Positions 10,192 through 21,100 of a stretch of DNA of 64,000 bases are shown here, piece after piece (position 1 is the first letter of the stretch; each line of letters begins with the position of its first letter). A program made the translations under genes and the position numbers. The DNA comes from Humulus lupulus. Its lineage: Eukaryota; Streptophyta; Magnoliopsida; Rosales; Cannabaceae. The stretch is taken from positions 150,346,397 through 150,410,396 of the forward strand of contig NC_084800.1 in NCBI RefSeq assembly GCF_963169125.1, in the 5' to 3' direction. Under the pieces are notes generated by a model. It worked only from the letters and a program-made list of their open reading frames with translations. It did no database searches and was not told the DNA's origin.

Positions 10192-11463
10192 TGTGAATGC
10201 TAAAAATCTGGTACTTGTAGGAGACCCAAAACAAGTGCCAAAAGCCCCTCACGTGCAGCTAAGTCCGCGCGCACGCTGACCGCGTGACGCCCCTGCTCCG
10301 CGCGCGCGTGCACCTAGCGACGCCCCTGCTCCACGCTCACGCATCGCGCAACGCCACCAGGATCCGCGCGCGGAGTGACCTCGCCCTCAAGGGCCACACC
10401 CAAGTAACATGCAAGCATAGGGTGGCCTTGCCCAAGGACTAAGCATGCCCAGTGGCCTCACCCCAAAGGGCCTCATCCCAAGGGCCACGCGTGCCTAATG
10501 GCCTCGCCCAAGGACTAAGCACGCCCAGTGGCCTCACCCCAAAGGGCCTCGTCCCAAGGGCCACGCGTGCCTAGTGGCCTCGCCCAAGGACTAAGCACGC
10601 GCAGTTGCCTCGCCCCAAAGGGCCTCGCCCAAGGACTAAGCACGCCCAGTGGCCTCGCCCCAAAGGGCCTTGTCCCAAGGGCCACGCGTGCCTAGTGGCC
10701 TCACCCCAAAGGGCCTCATCCCAAGGGCCACGCGTGCCTAGTGGCCTCGCCCAAGGACTAAGCACGCCCAGTGGCCTCGCCCCAAAGGGCCTCGTCCCAA
10801 GGGCCACGCGTGCCTAGTGGCCTCGCCCCAAAGGGCCTCACCCAAGGACTAAGCACGCCCAGTAGCCTCACCCCAAAGGGCCACGACCCAAGGGCCACGA
10901 GTGCATGATGCCAGTGTTCAAGGTGGCCCACAAGAGACAAAAATAGTACGAACGAGGTACCTCTAAAGGGGTACGTACATGCCTGCAAGGATCATGGGAC
11001 AGGCCTTACACTGGTACCCAACAAGTAGTGGCAGTTGGGAATAGTACAAGGAGTGGCTACACCACCACCATGTCTCTGACACCCGTACGAGACAAGTAGT
11101 GGAGTTAGGTCCGGGTACAAAAACTGAGGTGCTCCCATGGACCCTAACGGTGTACTAGAGCTGACACCACTATGCCTAATACCACTCTCCTGATAGAGTA
11201 CTTGTGTATCACTTGGTCTCCTGGACCACCATGTATCCCAGGCCATCAGAGCCTACTATAAGAGGGACCCCTCTCCCACATGGGAGGGTGTTGGAAAATT
11301 TACTGTAGCAAATGCTTGAGAGTGAATGAAAGATTGATTTCTCCATTGATATTTTGTCATTGTTCTTGAGTTATTACTTAAATTTCTACAGCTTTTTTAT
11401 TGACTATCCTTACTTGATAATTTTTTCCAACTCAACTTAGTTGACGAGTTCTCACCGTCAACA
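10192..11463 (+). repeat. Tat-2 3' LTR (1272 bp)
   Basis: Homologous to 4228-5364 along its length. The CpG-rich array is contracted (about 10265-10375), while the GGCCTCGCCC minisatellite (about 10430-10890) has doubled to six marker units. Promoter-like ACTATAAGAGG and the CTCCC/GGGAG hairpin recur near 11257-11288. It ends GTCAACA, followed by the GTTAC target duplication. Confidence 0.93.
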
Positions 11464-12135
11464 GTTACCTCCTATGGAGAATTTTGACCTTAAGTTATCT
11501 CTAGCATCCAACCACCCTCAAGCCCTTCTACTCCTCAAGCTTATTTCCCTTTATTCCATCCAAAACTCAAGCTTAGAAACCATCTCAATAAAACTCAGAA
11601 AGACACATCAGGAAATCTTGAAACTTACCTCAATTGAGTGGCTAACCCCTGCTAGCTCTTTTAGCCTCACCAAGGTCTTTAGCCCTAAGCTCCAGCCTGA
11701 GCTTACTCTAAGGTTCTAGCTCCAATATTCACAAAGAATGGTGAAAAATGGCCTGATTGACAGAGAGGAGAGTCCCCTATTTTTCGTTCTTTCTTTCCTT
11801 CTCTTCTCTTTCTTTCAGCTTCCACTTCATTCCCTACACATTCCACTAAATCCATAAAGACTGAGTAATACTTATCCCTTATAAAGCCAAATGACCATAT
11901 TGCCCTCCCAATAATAACTAAACCTTTTAAATCACTCTAAGGGCATTTTGGTCATTACTCCTAATTCCTGTTAATTCCTCGAGTATCTTTAATATTTACC
12001 GCTTAGTTCCTGATACCTAACTAATCATCAATTATATTTCTCAATATCAAATAATCTCCAATGTACTTCTCAAATTCCCAGAAATACCCCCAGACTTATT
12101 CCCATAATTGGCTTATATTAATTTTACTTTTTACA
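11464..12135 (-). mobile_element. Solo Tekay-type LTR, right part (reverse orientation)
   Basis: Continues the LTR interrupted at 4227. It matches 25200-25480 (for example AAGCCAAATGACCATA, TTCCTCGAGTATC, TCCTGATACC), then loses the last 250 or so bases that the full-length copy has, and ends in TTTTTACA next to AGTTCTG. The combined length of both parts is about 2.1 kb against 2356 bp for the copy at 23500. Confidence 0.8.
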
Positions 12136-12777
12136 AGTTCTGAAAAAGGGTTGGTCATTTTATGTGACTAATCGCTTATAAGTGTAAGATCTTTTTGATC
12201 ACTCGTACAGACACGTTTTGTCCATTTATTATGAGAAATACAAGGGACTGTGCGCAACCAGTCATTCTTGCCAATTATTTTATTTTATACAAGTATTTGC
12301 TCATTACGTGTGTTGTTTTGCTGTATTACAATTTTAATTATTTTGCTCCGAGCAGTTTTGTTCGAACAGGTTTTGGGCAAGGCAAATGACCAAGGACCTA
12401 AAGCTCCTCGATCACTTGGGGGGCACATAAGGTATCTAGTAAGCAAATCATATCGAAAGGTATGTAAACACATGAGCAAAATAAGTGAAAGCATGCTAGG
12501 GTACTTAGAGTATTTTTCAAAATTTTGTATTTTGTTAAATCAAACCAAAGTACTATGCTAAGTTCGGTCATGCGAACAGATGTTATAATAAGATGCAAAT
12601 ATATTATAATATCAAAATGCTAAGTTCAGTTGCTGCTCGAATTTAATTGTTCAATTAAAAGTAAAAGCTGCTCGTGCAGTAATAAATATTCAACTAGAAA
12701 ATAAAAGTGTCTTTACATCACGACCCATAGGTCGTGTACTTAAAAGATTAAATAGAGAAAAATAGCAGACTACGAGG

Positions 12778-15002
12778 CTAGAGGATCTTGAGGGGTGCCC
12801 TGGTCGACGATAGTTGTAGCTTCATTGTCTGCCCCATCCACACTAGTGCCCAAGGAGATTTCGGGCAAGGCAGGTACCCTGGCTCACGGTAGTTGACGCG
12901 GTTAGACTCCTTGAACTGTTCTCTTTGCTCGACGGCCTTATCTAGAGCAGTCTGCTTCTCCCTTAACTCCTCAGCCAGTTTGTTGTTCTCCTCAAGCACT
13001 ACCTTAAGTTGTTCAGCATATTTCGCTTCGGTAGCTTTGAGTTCTTCAGCATGTCGTTGCTCCAAAGCCCTGGACTGCCCGGTGATAGCACCCGAGCGGA
13101 GCCGACCGGTAGTAAGGGTCAGCATTGCCTGCGATCAGAGCAAAAGTTAAACTGACTATAGAATATAAAAGGGTTGTCTCCATAGAAAAAGATAACTTAC
13201 ATTGGCAAACTCATTTAATGTGTGGCTTAAGATCTGGTCGACGTCCATCGTCTCCGTCCCAGCCATCGCCTCTCGGCATCGTTCGTGCTTCAAAATTTTG
13301 GCCACCCTGTCTTTGACCGATCTTAAGGCACGACTCGATATGTCGCCCCTTGTGGAAGCAGGAGCAGCCTGCTGAGTCTGGTCGGTTGGAGCCAGTGGAG
13401 AAGGTATCGATCCGACAGGAGCAGGAGGAGTTTGCTTGTCGAGAGGAGAAGGAGATGGTGTTGCATTTGTTGAAGGTCCATCTGCCGGAGGGTCTGCAGT
13501 ATGGGTTTTCTTGGCCGGAGGCGCTTTACTGCTTTCCCTGGGATGTCGCTTGCTCGTTTTCTTCTTGCTCGAGGGAGCTTCAGGGGCCTCAGGGGCACTG
13601 TATATGTCGAACAAATTCTCGGAGTCCATGTCTGTAAGAAAAGAAAATACACGAACAGTGAGATAGTATAAACGATAGATTATGTTATGTCAAGAAAAGA
13701 AACAAAGAAAATTGTAAGTGAAATACCCGAGCTGTCATTACTGGTCGCTACATTATATACTCTACTAGTGTTACACTCACTCTCTGGCATGAAGAAGTCT
13801 GAATCTAAATTAGGAGCGTACTTAAAATTTCCGTCCCCGTCAAATAAGTGAAAGGGAATTTGCAAACTATTAAGAGCGAGAGATCAGTACCGTTCTCATC
13901 AGAAGATTCGTTGAGGGGCTCGAGAGGTTCGGTGGCTTTCTTTTTTCCCTTTCTCGTTGGGGCGGGGGGAGCAGCAGCCCGCAGGGTGCTAGAGAGTTCC
14001 CTAATTGTCACTCCAGTTGCCCTCCTCAGAGGGGGTTGTGACACGTCCGGGTGCTACTCGGGAACCTCTCCACTAGTGGCACTTCCCGCTGATGACTCCC
14101 TCACATCCTGGTGAGGGGCCAAAAGGCCGACCAGTCACAGATTGGCCTCTGTGACCAGCTATTTGACACTTTTCTCTATGTCGGTCATGCTAGTCAGGAG
14201 GGCTGATCGGATCTCCATGTCTAGAGTAGGCTCCGGTCACAACCATGGGCCTGAAACGCATTAAATTTCTAAGGGAAATGCAACAAAAAATTGAAGAAAG
14301 ATAAATGACTTATGGTACAAAGACTTTACATCCTTGTGTGAAGGCCAAGTTGTTCGCGACCATGTCAGTGGTCAGAAAGTACTCCAGATGTTACTTCCCC
14401 ACATTCGAGATATAAGTGGTGTCAGTGAAGAAAGTGCTACCTGTTTCTTGGTGACAGAAGTGGAAAATCCCCGTGTTTTCCTGGTTGGGGTTAGATTTTA
14501 GGTCGAACAGGTAGTTGACCTCATGTGGCGTGAGGATGGACCATTTCTTATGGCTTTAGAGGATATAGAACTCAGCAAGCATTCTATATCTGTTGGGAGT
14601 TATTTGAAAAGGGGCAACCCCGAAGTAATTGGCCACTCCCTGGAAGAAAGGATGAAGAGGCAGGATCGGTCCTGCCTCGATGTGGTACCTCGACCAGGTG
14701 CAGAAAGCGCCTCCAGGCAAGTTCGCCCGTTGGTCTTTGGTGGGTTGGACTAAGGTCACCCCAGGAAGTCTGTATTTTTTAATGTAATTAGCGATCATCC
14801 TAATCGTAACTCAACTAGGAGGGGAGACGTACCATTCAACGTCTAGTTGAATGGTGTTTCGAAGCTGAGCACGAGTTTGAATGTTGGGGTCATGGATATT
14901 TATTTCCTGACCACAGGCAGAGGGAATTCCAGCCTGAGGAGCAGGCTAATTTGAAGGGTTCGAAGGTTTCTTTTTCTGGGCAGTGGATTTTACGCTGCCC
15001 AT
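12778..15002 (-). pseudogene. Five-exon antisense gene of Tat-1 (eight in-frame stops)
   Basis: Exons, minus strand: 15002-14330, 14250-13891, 13804-13727, 13631-13201 and 13128-12778. They are joined by GT-AG introns of 79, 86, 95 and 72 bp in phases 1, 1, 1 and 0. The lengths sum to 1893 bases, 631 codons including the stop, in one frame. Exon 1 starts MGSVKSTAQKKK and contains LPLHPFFQGVANYFG and PHEVNYLFDL, resembling the 'putative gypsy type transposon' family (Pfam Transposase_28) known as an extra ORF in Tat elements. Exon 4 is Pro/Ser/Ala-rich. Exon 5 is a coiled coil. Stops lie at 14946, 14811, 14556, 14391, 14237, 14159, 14135 and 14054 (lowest base); all look like single transitions. 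Exons 3-5 are clean. Function unknown. Confidence 0.75.
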
Positions 15003-15960
15003 GGCTGGAAGGTTTGACTGAGGTCTATGGGGTGGGGTTCGAGAAAAAGGAATTTCTGGTTTCAATAGCGAAGGTTGCTTCTTGTCTTCAAGTAATTGGG
15101 CAAGTAAGTCATCGTCGATAGGTCTTTCACCTCCTCACTCATCTTGCATGAAAAGTCGGGAACATAGAAAGGGGGAGGTGAGAACGTAAAGCCTAAAAAT
15201 ATGTGTCGAGAGTTACAATAACGTTGCTCGCGTATAAGAGTTAAGCTTTTATACAGCTAGCAGCATTCTAGCAAAAACACTAAGTTTTACACGAGCAGTT
15301 TGAAAAACAGATTGAAAAGCATAAGTAAAATGTTTTTCGGGAAAAAAGCTTTTTCGACTCCGAAGGGGAGGGAAAAACCCAGTTTTTCAACTAGCATAAA
15401 AATTGAATTTTTACTTCGATTTTATGCCCTTAAATATACAATCTCCACTACCAAACTGGCTCCAAACTCCTACGAAACGTTACTTCACTACCCTATCAAG
15501 CATCTATTGACATACACACAATCCTCATAACAGTATCAGCCAAGAACATGCAAAGGTTCAGAGATAAAAATAAGTTGGAAACAGTTTTGCATGGCAACTC
15601 AAACGTCTAAGAAGTTCATGAAACTTACTAGATGAAGCCTGAACACGAAAGCTTTTGAGCGTCTGGATGTGAGTTCCTGGGAATTTCTGGGCTCTGAAGA
15701 CAGAAGTTCTTCGAAGTTCTTCGAGAGGAGATGGCAAGTGAAAAGTAAAAAGTAAAAGTGTAGAAGAAGTAATCATGAATTACCTTTTTCAAAGCATGGG
15801 GAAGTGTAATAGCCATCAAACTAGTTATTGGGAAACCGAAAAGACTTGATTGAACATGATTGATCACTTTTTTCAAGAAAGCACGGGCGGCTCTGACAGA
15901 TTTCATGGGGTATTCGAAGGGTCAGTTTCCTAAGTTTACATATTGTTGGTTGCAATAAAT

Positions 15961-15975
15961 AAACTTGGGGGCAAA
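15961..15975 (+). promoter_or_regulatory. Tat-1 polypurine tract
   Basis: AAACTTGGGGGCAAA directly precedes the LTR start TGTTTACCC. Together with 12414-12423 it brackets the antisense gene. Confidence 0.75.
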
Positions 15976-16561
15976 TGTTTACCCATAAAACGACTTCTGA
16001 TGACGTAGCAGGGATTTCTCACACGTGGCAGAAGTGTTGTTCGACTATCGACTAGAGGCACATCGCTTCATCAGGGCTTAACTTTTAGATACGACCATGC
16101 TGGTCGTATAATTTGATTTGTTTCCTTCTAAGATTGTAATCTTATAATAATTGCATTGAATATTTCCTCATTATTACCTTGATATGTGTTTATTAAGGAA
16201 AGATATGGCCCGTTGGCCCATTTAACCCCCCTTGAGCCTATAAATATGCATGAAATAGCTCAAGGAGGGGACTTTTGATCCCTGAATATTTTTGCTAAGA
16301 TAGAGAGAGAAAGAGAGCTATAGTGCAATTATCCATGATTTCATTGTATTTCTTCCAAGGTGTGTGAAACTCAAGAACCCTAGTTCTTTGATCACGGCTT
16401 TGAGATTCAATATCATTAATAGCACTAAGTGGACGTAAGTCATTGCCATTCTTTGGGGCCAAACCACTATAAATCCTAGGTGTTTTCTTCTTTTCCATTG
16501 GATTAAATTCTTAATTGTCGTTTTATCCTTTGTCGTACATTTGACTCCGTGTCGTTGGCCA
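15976..16561 (+). repeat. Tat-1 3' LTR fragment
   Basis: Starts TGTTTACCCATAAAACG. A promoter-like TATAAATA lies at 16239-16246. The LTR is cut near 16561, where Tekay-type LTR sequence starts abruptly. No matching 5' LTR is in the window. Confidence 0.7.
16230..16265 (+). promoter_or_regulatory. TATA box in the loop of an inverted repeat
   Basis: CCTTGAGC (16230-16237) and GCTCAAGG (16258-16265) are perfect inverted 8-mers enclosing TATAAATA. Further C and G runs extend the potential stem. The AG-rich GATAGAGAGAGAAAGAGAG stretch follows about 40 bases later, a common plant core-promoter/leader feature. Confidence 0.6.
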
Positions 16562-16790
16562 AACCGAGATGGACTTATCAGTCATCTAACCGAGATAGAC
16601 TTATCTATCATCTGACTGGGATGGACTTATCAGTCATCTGACCGAGATGGACTTATCAATCATCTAACCAGGATAGACTTATCAGTCATCTGATCGAGAT
16701 GGACTTATCAATCATCTATTTAGAGAGAGTGACTTATTAGTCAACTGATCAAGGAATGACTTATTAGTCGTCTACCTTAGAGAGACTTAT
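16562..16790 (+). repeat. 26-bp dyad minisatellite (5' LTR of family A)
   Basis: About eight units of CCGAGATGGACTTATCAGTC plus six bases. Each unit has the dyad GACTTATNAGTC. Degenerate units continue to about 16850. Confidence 0.85.
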
Positions 16791-17350
16791 TAGTCATCTA
16801 CCTCAAAGTGAGAGAATTATTAGCACCTACTCAGAGTACAGGACTTCACAAACATGTATTTGTACCTGCTTGCATGCATTAGTAGGGTTATTACTGCTAG
16901 GCATGCCTATTATGACTTAGTAACATGTTATTACTTGTTCATGAGAATATTAAGTTTTCTTGCTGAGCTTCGGCTCACAGGTGCTATGTGGTGCAAGTAA
17001 AGGCAAAAGAAAGCAAGAGCATCCTTGAGTTGGAGAGCTTAGGTAACGATGTGTACATATGCGGCTGCTCGACCACCACGGCCGAGGGTTGAAAGAGGAA
17101 CTAGGGTTAAACCCTATTTTTCCGCTTAGGTCGGTTGGTAGTAAATATTTTTTTGTAATTAACCTTTAAATTATATTTTTGGGATCCCAATGTATACAGT
17201 TACATTTTAGTGAAATGTTATATCTTAACCAAAATTCCCTAAATCGATAATCATACTTAGTTACACTATTGTGGCCAAATGACTCGGTTATCGAGTTTAG
17301 CACTGTTTAAAATGAACAGCGTAACACTCCCTGGAGATTAGGGCATTACA
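16562..17350 (+). repeat. Family A 5' LTR, 3' portion
   Basis: Matches the last 790 bases of the shared LTR ending at 28950: the dyad minisatellite, the conserved module (16977-17100), a GGGATCCC word near 17180 and the terminal GGGCATTACA. The upstream two-thirds of this LTR are missing at the junction with Tat-1. Confidence 0.88.
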
Positions 17351-17352
17351 AC

Positions 17353-17364
17353 TTGGTATCAGAG
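17353..17364 (+). promoter_or_regulatory. Family A primer-binding site, first copy
   Basis: TTGGTATCAGAG, two bases after the LTR end, complements tRNA-iMet. The second copy is at 28953-28964. Confidence 0.85.
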
Positions 17365-17791
17365 TGAGCCAGGGTTAAGGATTCCTGACGACAAGTTGGG
17401 CATGTACACTCGTCACTAAAGATAGCTTCACTCAAGGAATGGTAACTATTTCTATAGTTATGTACTTAACTGCTTAAATAGAATGTAAATGCTTTTCCTA
17501 CACATTGTATATTAGGAAGCATGAGGTTCTGATAGAACCTGGCTCTTGACTATATGATTACCTACTCCAAGAATACATATAAATGTGATATTTGCATGCT
17601 AGAGTTGGAGGCATGGTGTGAATGTTGGAAGAGCAGGGATTATGATTGATGTATGAATGCCATGGGCATGTGTTTTAGCACTGTAGTGGTTTGTGATGTA
17701 GTGTGGTAAGATTGATGCCGTGGGGAAAGCTCTTGATATGCTCATCATGTTTATTGGGTCAAGTTATTGACTGCAGATTCAATCAGCAAGT
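17365..17791 (+). other. Family A leader, first copy
   Basis: Non-coding leader between primer-binding site and gag. It is nearly repeated at 28965-29390. CTGCAG at 17771-17776, after a T-rich stretch, is a plausible 3' splice site 15 bases before the gag ATG. Confidence 0.6.
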
Positions 17792-18398
17792 ATGTATCCA
17801 AGGCAGATAATGAGGCCTGGTGATAGTTATACAGAGGTTGGGAGTTACAGCCAGGGTTTGAGTTATTCACCTACCCCTCAGAATTTCCAGCAGGTGCTTA
17901 CAGACATGCAATTAAGATTGTAGAGGCAGGAGGAAGAGATTAGGTGTTTGAAGCTACAGCGGAACCTGTCAAGGAACACCTCTTCCTTTGCTCTCCTAGG
18001 AGTGGCACCAATTTTGGCTCAGCCAAGGATTGAGAAGAGATGGGAATTTCTTTGTGGAAGATTCTAGGAGTATTACCCTCCAGTCTTTGAGGGAGGCCTA
18101 GATCCATTCAAAGATGGGCATGATCAGTTCCATTCTCGACAGTATAGGGCTGGTGGGTCACGATAGGGTGATCTGTGCTACATATGTATTGCGAGATGAT
18201 TCCCGGACATGGTGGGAAGTAGTATCCCAGACACGAGACACAGATGTGATGGAATGGAAAGAATTTAGGCAGTTTTTTACTGAGAAATATTACTGTGATA
18301 CGGCCCAGACTGCTAAGATAAATGAGTTTATGAACTTGGTTCAGGGCAATGCAACATTAACCGAGTATGTCAACAGATTTGATGGTTTGGCCAAGTTT
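17792..18398 (+). pseudogene. gag: Family A gag, first copy, N-terminal part (broken)
   Basis: Starts MYPRQIMRPGDSY at ATG 17792 and meets an in-frame TAG after about 44 codons. The gag domain is then readable with frame changes: RWEFLCGRF, PPVFEGGLDPF, and from 18120 TWWEVVSQTRD, EFRQFFTEKYY and NATLTEYVNRFDGLAKF, a Retrotrans_gag signature of Tekay/Del-type chromoviruses. Coding is cut at 18398 by a solo LTR and resumes at 20660. Confidence 0.85.
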
Positions 18399-20654
18399 TG
18401 CAACGACCCAAAATCACTAATGTGGATTAAGGGCCTTGATTAGTGTGTCGAGAGGGCATAATTGGTTTATGTGTGAATTTATTGATTCAATGGATGATTA
18501 TATGATAAGCACGCTTGTATGATTATATGAATGTAAATGTGGTTAAATGTTATATCTGTGAGAACCACATTATTATGTGGATAAATCTGAAGCGTGCGAC
18601 TTGAGGCGATCCTAAGGAGCTAGTTAGCAGGAAGTCACAACGGGGTCTTAATGTTTGACTTGGGGTAAGTCAAGGGGTAATTCGGGTATTAGATGAATAT
18701 TTGGGTTATCGTGTTATGGAAATAAATATATGGATATATATTTGAGGTTAGGAAGCTTAGGCGGAAATTTTGGGGAATTTTACCATTTTTCCTTCGGGGA
18801 CGTTTCTGGTACCCTGATCCTTGGGATTGGCTTAATCACTTAAGGATAGACTTAAGAGGCTTAAGACAATAGTGGAACAAATTAAACCGACATTTCTCTC
18901 TTTCTCTCTCTCAAAGGAAAAACACAGAACCTAGAGATTATGGCTGGAATTCTGAGGATTGAAGCTGGGATTTAGAGGATTAGCTCAAGGATTAATTAAG
19001 GATTCAATCAAGGACTAAGGTAAGCATTAACTCCTGCTCTCTGTTGTTGAATTCTGTGATTTTGGTTGTGTTCTAAGTGGTTTTTGGGTTTTGGATTTGA
19101 AGATTAAATTGAAGCTAGAACCTTGGAAGTTAGCCCAGAAATCTCTTGGAGAATTGATTCTGCAATTTAGGTAAGCTCGAATTTATGGTTAATGGCTGAA
19201 TTTTGGTGTTTCCATGGCTGGTTTTTTTGTTCTACGTTAGTAAGTTTCAGAGATTGAAATAGATTTTTGATGGGTTTCTAGTCTAGTTTTTCAGCTGGGT
19301 TGTGTTGCTAGAATTGTGTGGGAAGCCTTTGGGTAATTAAGTTGTTGAGTTGGGGTAGTTTTGGAGGAGTTTGAGTGAGGTTTGAGAGTCAAAAATGGAA
19401 GTTTTTCTGGGCACGAAGGGTTGGGTCGCGTCTCTGTTCTAGAGCGCTACGGCCTTACGAAGCAAAGGAGCCAGGGAGGCTCGGCCGAAGGGGAGGGCCG
19501 CGGCGCCACAGGGCAGGGCCGCGGCGCGTGTCTGCCTTCTGAAGGGCTTGGTTTCTGTTTCAGGGGCGGGCCGCGACTAGGTTTTAGGGGCCACAGCCCT
19601 TAGGTGCATATTTGATATTTTGGGAATTTTAAGCGCAGGAACCTAACCTTGGGTGCTCGAGATCGATTCCACCACCGTGTTTGGTGGAATTCGATGTCTC
19701 GGAAGCTAGAATATTACCCAAAAATCTTTACTCGAATATTAATGGAATCCATTACCTTGGTTGTGACTAGGTGTTAAGCTAGGGCTTGGAAAGTGGATCG
19801 TGCTCGGGAGTCGTCGCTCGTAGTCAATGAACGTGAGAATTAAAAGTAAGAAAACTGCACCCGGTTGTGATTTGTAATGTGACTAAGGGTTCCCTAATAT
19901 GTATGCTCTGAAAGGATGATATTATGCCATGTAAACAGTAAACCACGGCCTAAGAGTGCCCAAGGTTACACTAGCGCACAGGGCGCGGCTCGGCCACTGG
20001 TAGCTGAGGACTGCTTATTATGCACTAAGCTCAGTTTAAGCGGGCCGGAGTCAGTGGGGTAAACAGAGGGTACGGCCTAAGTTGTCGACCCTGATTAACA
20101 TGTAACTTGATTGTTATTAATTCTTAGTTGCATCTTAGATTATGAATACATGCTATGTGATTAGTATGAGTGTTAAGTGTTTGATCATGCTTAAAGGGTT
20201 ATTCATCTGTTATTGTTGTTTGTGATGCATATTATGTTTTCTTCCTGGGCCTTGGCTCACAGGTGCTACGTGGTGCAGGTAAAGGCAAGGGAAAACTTGA
20301 TCAGCCCTGATTTGGAGAGCTCTGTGAGCTTAATGTATATGAACAGCTGCTCAGCCGCCACGGTTGAGGGGAAGACAGGAATAGGGGAACCAGAAATGTC
20401 TGTTTTGCCTTAGAATGGCTAATGGTTGTCTAAACCTTGGAAATTTTGTAAACTGACTTTCGAATGCTGTTTCTTTTTGGGATCCCATGTATAGAATGTT
20501 TTGTTATATAGAATGTACACTTTTGAGACCAAAACCTTTTAACACTAGCTCATTGGTGATTTTAGTATCACGTTTTAACTAAATGACTTGATTAGCAAGT
20601 CCTGCATCTTTATAAACACATAGTGTAGCGGTCTTGGCTAACTAGGGCATTACA
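18399..20654 (+). mobile_element. Solo Tekay-type LTR (2256 bp) in family A gag
   Basis: Runs from TGCAACGACCC to GGGCATTACA, with a perfect 5-bp duplication AGTTT on both sides (18394-18398 and 20655-20659). The undisturbed gag reading is seen at 48690-48710. It contains a CT-rich leader (18895-18912), a GC-rich block with GCCGCGGCGC words (19438-19600), the conserved module (20243-20370) and GGGATCCC near 20477. A short open frame at 19382-19603 is compositional. The element body was probably lost by LTR-LTR recombination. Confidence 0.95.
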
Positions 20655-21100
20655 AGTTTTCTTTTGATATGATCCCCACAGATGTAGCTTGGAAGGAAAG
20701 GTTTATCTAGGGGTTGAATCCCAAAATATCTCAGGGCATTAGAGTTGCCCCAGTGCATGAAATCTCTACCTACGCTCAGGTGGTAGGGAAGGCTCTTGCT
20801 GTTGAGAGCACATGAAATAAGATTATAAAGGAGAGTGTCGGAGAGCACAAAGCTCAGGCAATGATACCTCCACTTATTGGAGCAAGAGAAAATAAGAACT
20901 GGAGGACTTATCCAATATGTGCTCGGTGCAAGAGGCGTCATTTGAAGGGGTGCCGACCCAAGAAATGTTTCTTATGTGGAATGGTTAGGCATATAAAAAG
21001 GGCTTTCCCAAGTCGAGAGACAGAGGGGCAAAAGGGGATGGACAGCTCGACTCCAACTCGAGTGTTCATTCTGAGGCAGTCAGAGTCGAAGACTAAGACT
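20655..21100 (+). pseudogene. gag: Family A gag, first copy, C-terminal part (broken)
   Basis: Continues the capsid end (VAPVHEISTYAQVVGKAL) and the nucleocapsid CFLCGMVRHIKRAF, in which the last zinc-binding cysteine has become Phe. In-frame stops interrupt it near 20709 and 20816. Confidence 0.8.

Larger units (their letters stand above)
4228..11463 (+). mobile_element. Tat-2: complete, non-autonomous Tat-type retrotransposon
   Basis: It has all terminal hallmarks: TG...CA LTRs (4228-5364 and 10192-11463), a primer-binding site, a polypurine tract and a perfect 5-bp target duplication GTTAC (4223-4227 and 11464-11468). The internal 4.8 kb holds a broken gag-protease (5432-7986), a purine-rich repeat field and an antisense coiled-coil ORF. 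No reverse transcriptase, RNase H or integrase is present anywhere, so any movement must have used enzymes from a partner element. It is nested in a reverse-oriented Tekay-type LTR that itself lies in Tat-1. Confidence 0.93.
12136..16561 (+). mobile_element. Tat-1, 3' portion with antisense gene and LTR fragment
   Basis: The sequence picks up at the integrase terminus broken at 2788. It then holds an untranslated stretch (12136-12777) with CACTTGGGGGG at 12414-12423, the five-exon antisense gene (15002-12778), about 970 bp without recognised genes (15003-15975), a polypurine tract AAACTTGGGGGCAAA (15961-15975) and the first 586 bp of a 3' LTR. Joining it to 1340-2788 as one element is an inference from the integrase flank and the lineage-typical order pol, antisense ORF, PPT, LTR. 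Confidence 0.75.

Noticed and set aside
12195..12598. Several overlapping short open frames on both strands
   Set aside because: AT-rich untranslated part of Tat-1 after integrase; no motif and no consistent coding signal.
16562..16790. CRISPR-like array
   Set aside because: Units are directly abutting and degenerate, with no unique spacers; this is a minisatellite in a plant LTR.
19382..19603. Gly/Arg-rich open frame in a solo LTR
   Set aside because: It coincides with the GC-rich palindrome block and is absent from sister LTRs.
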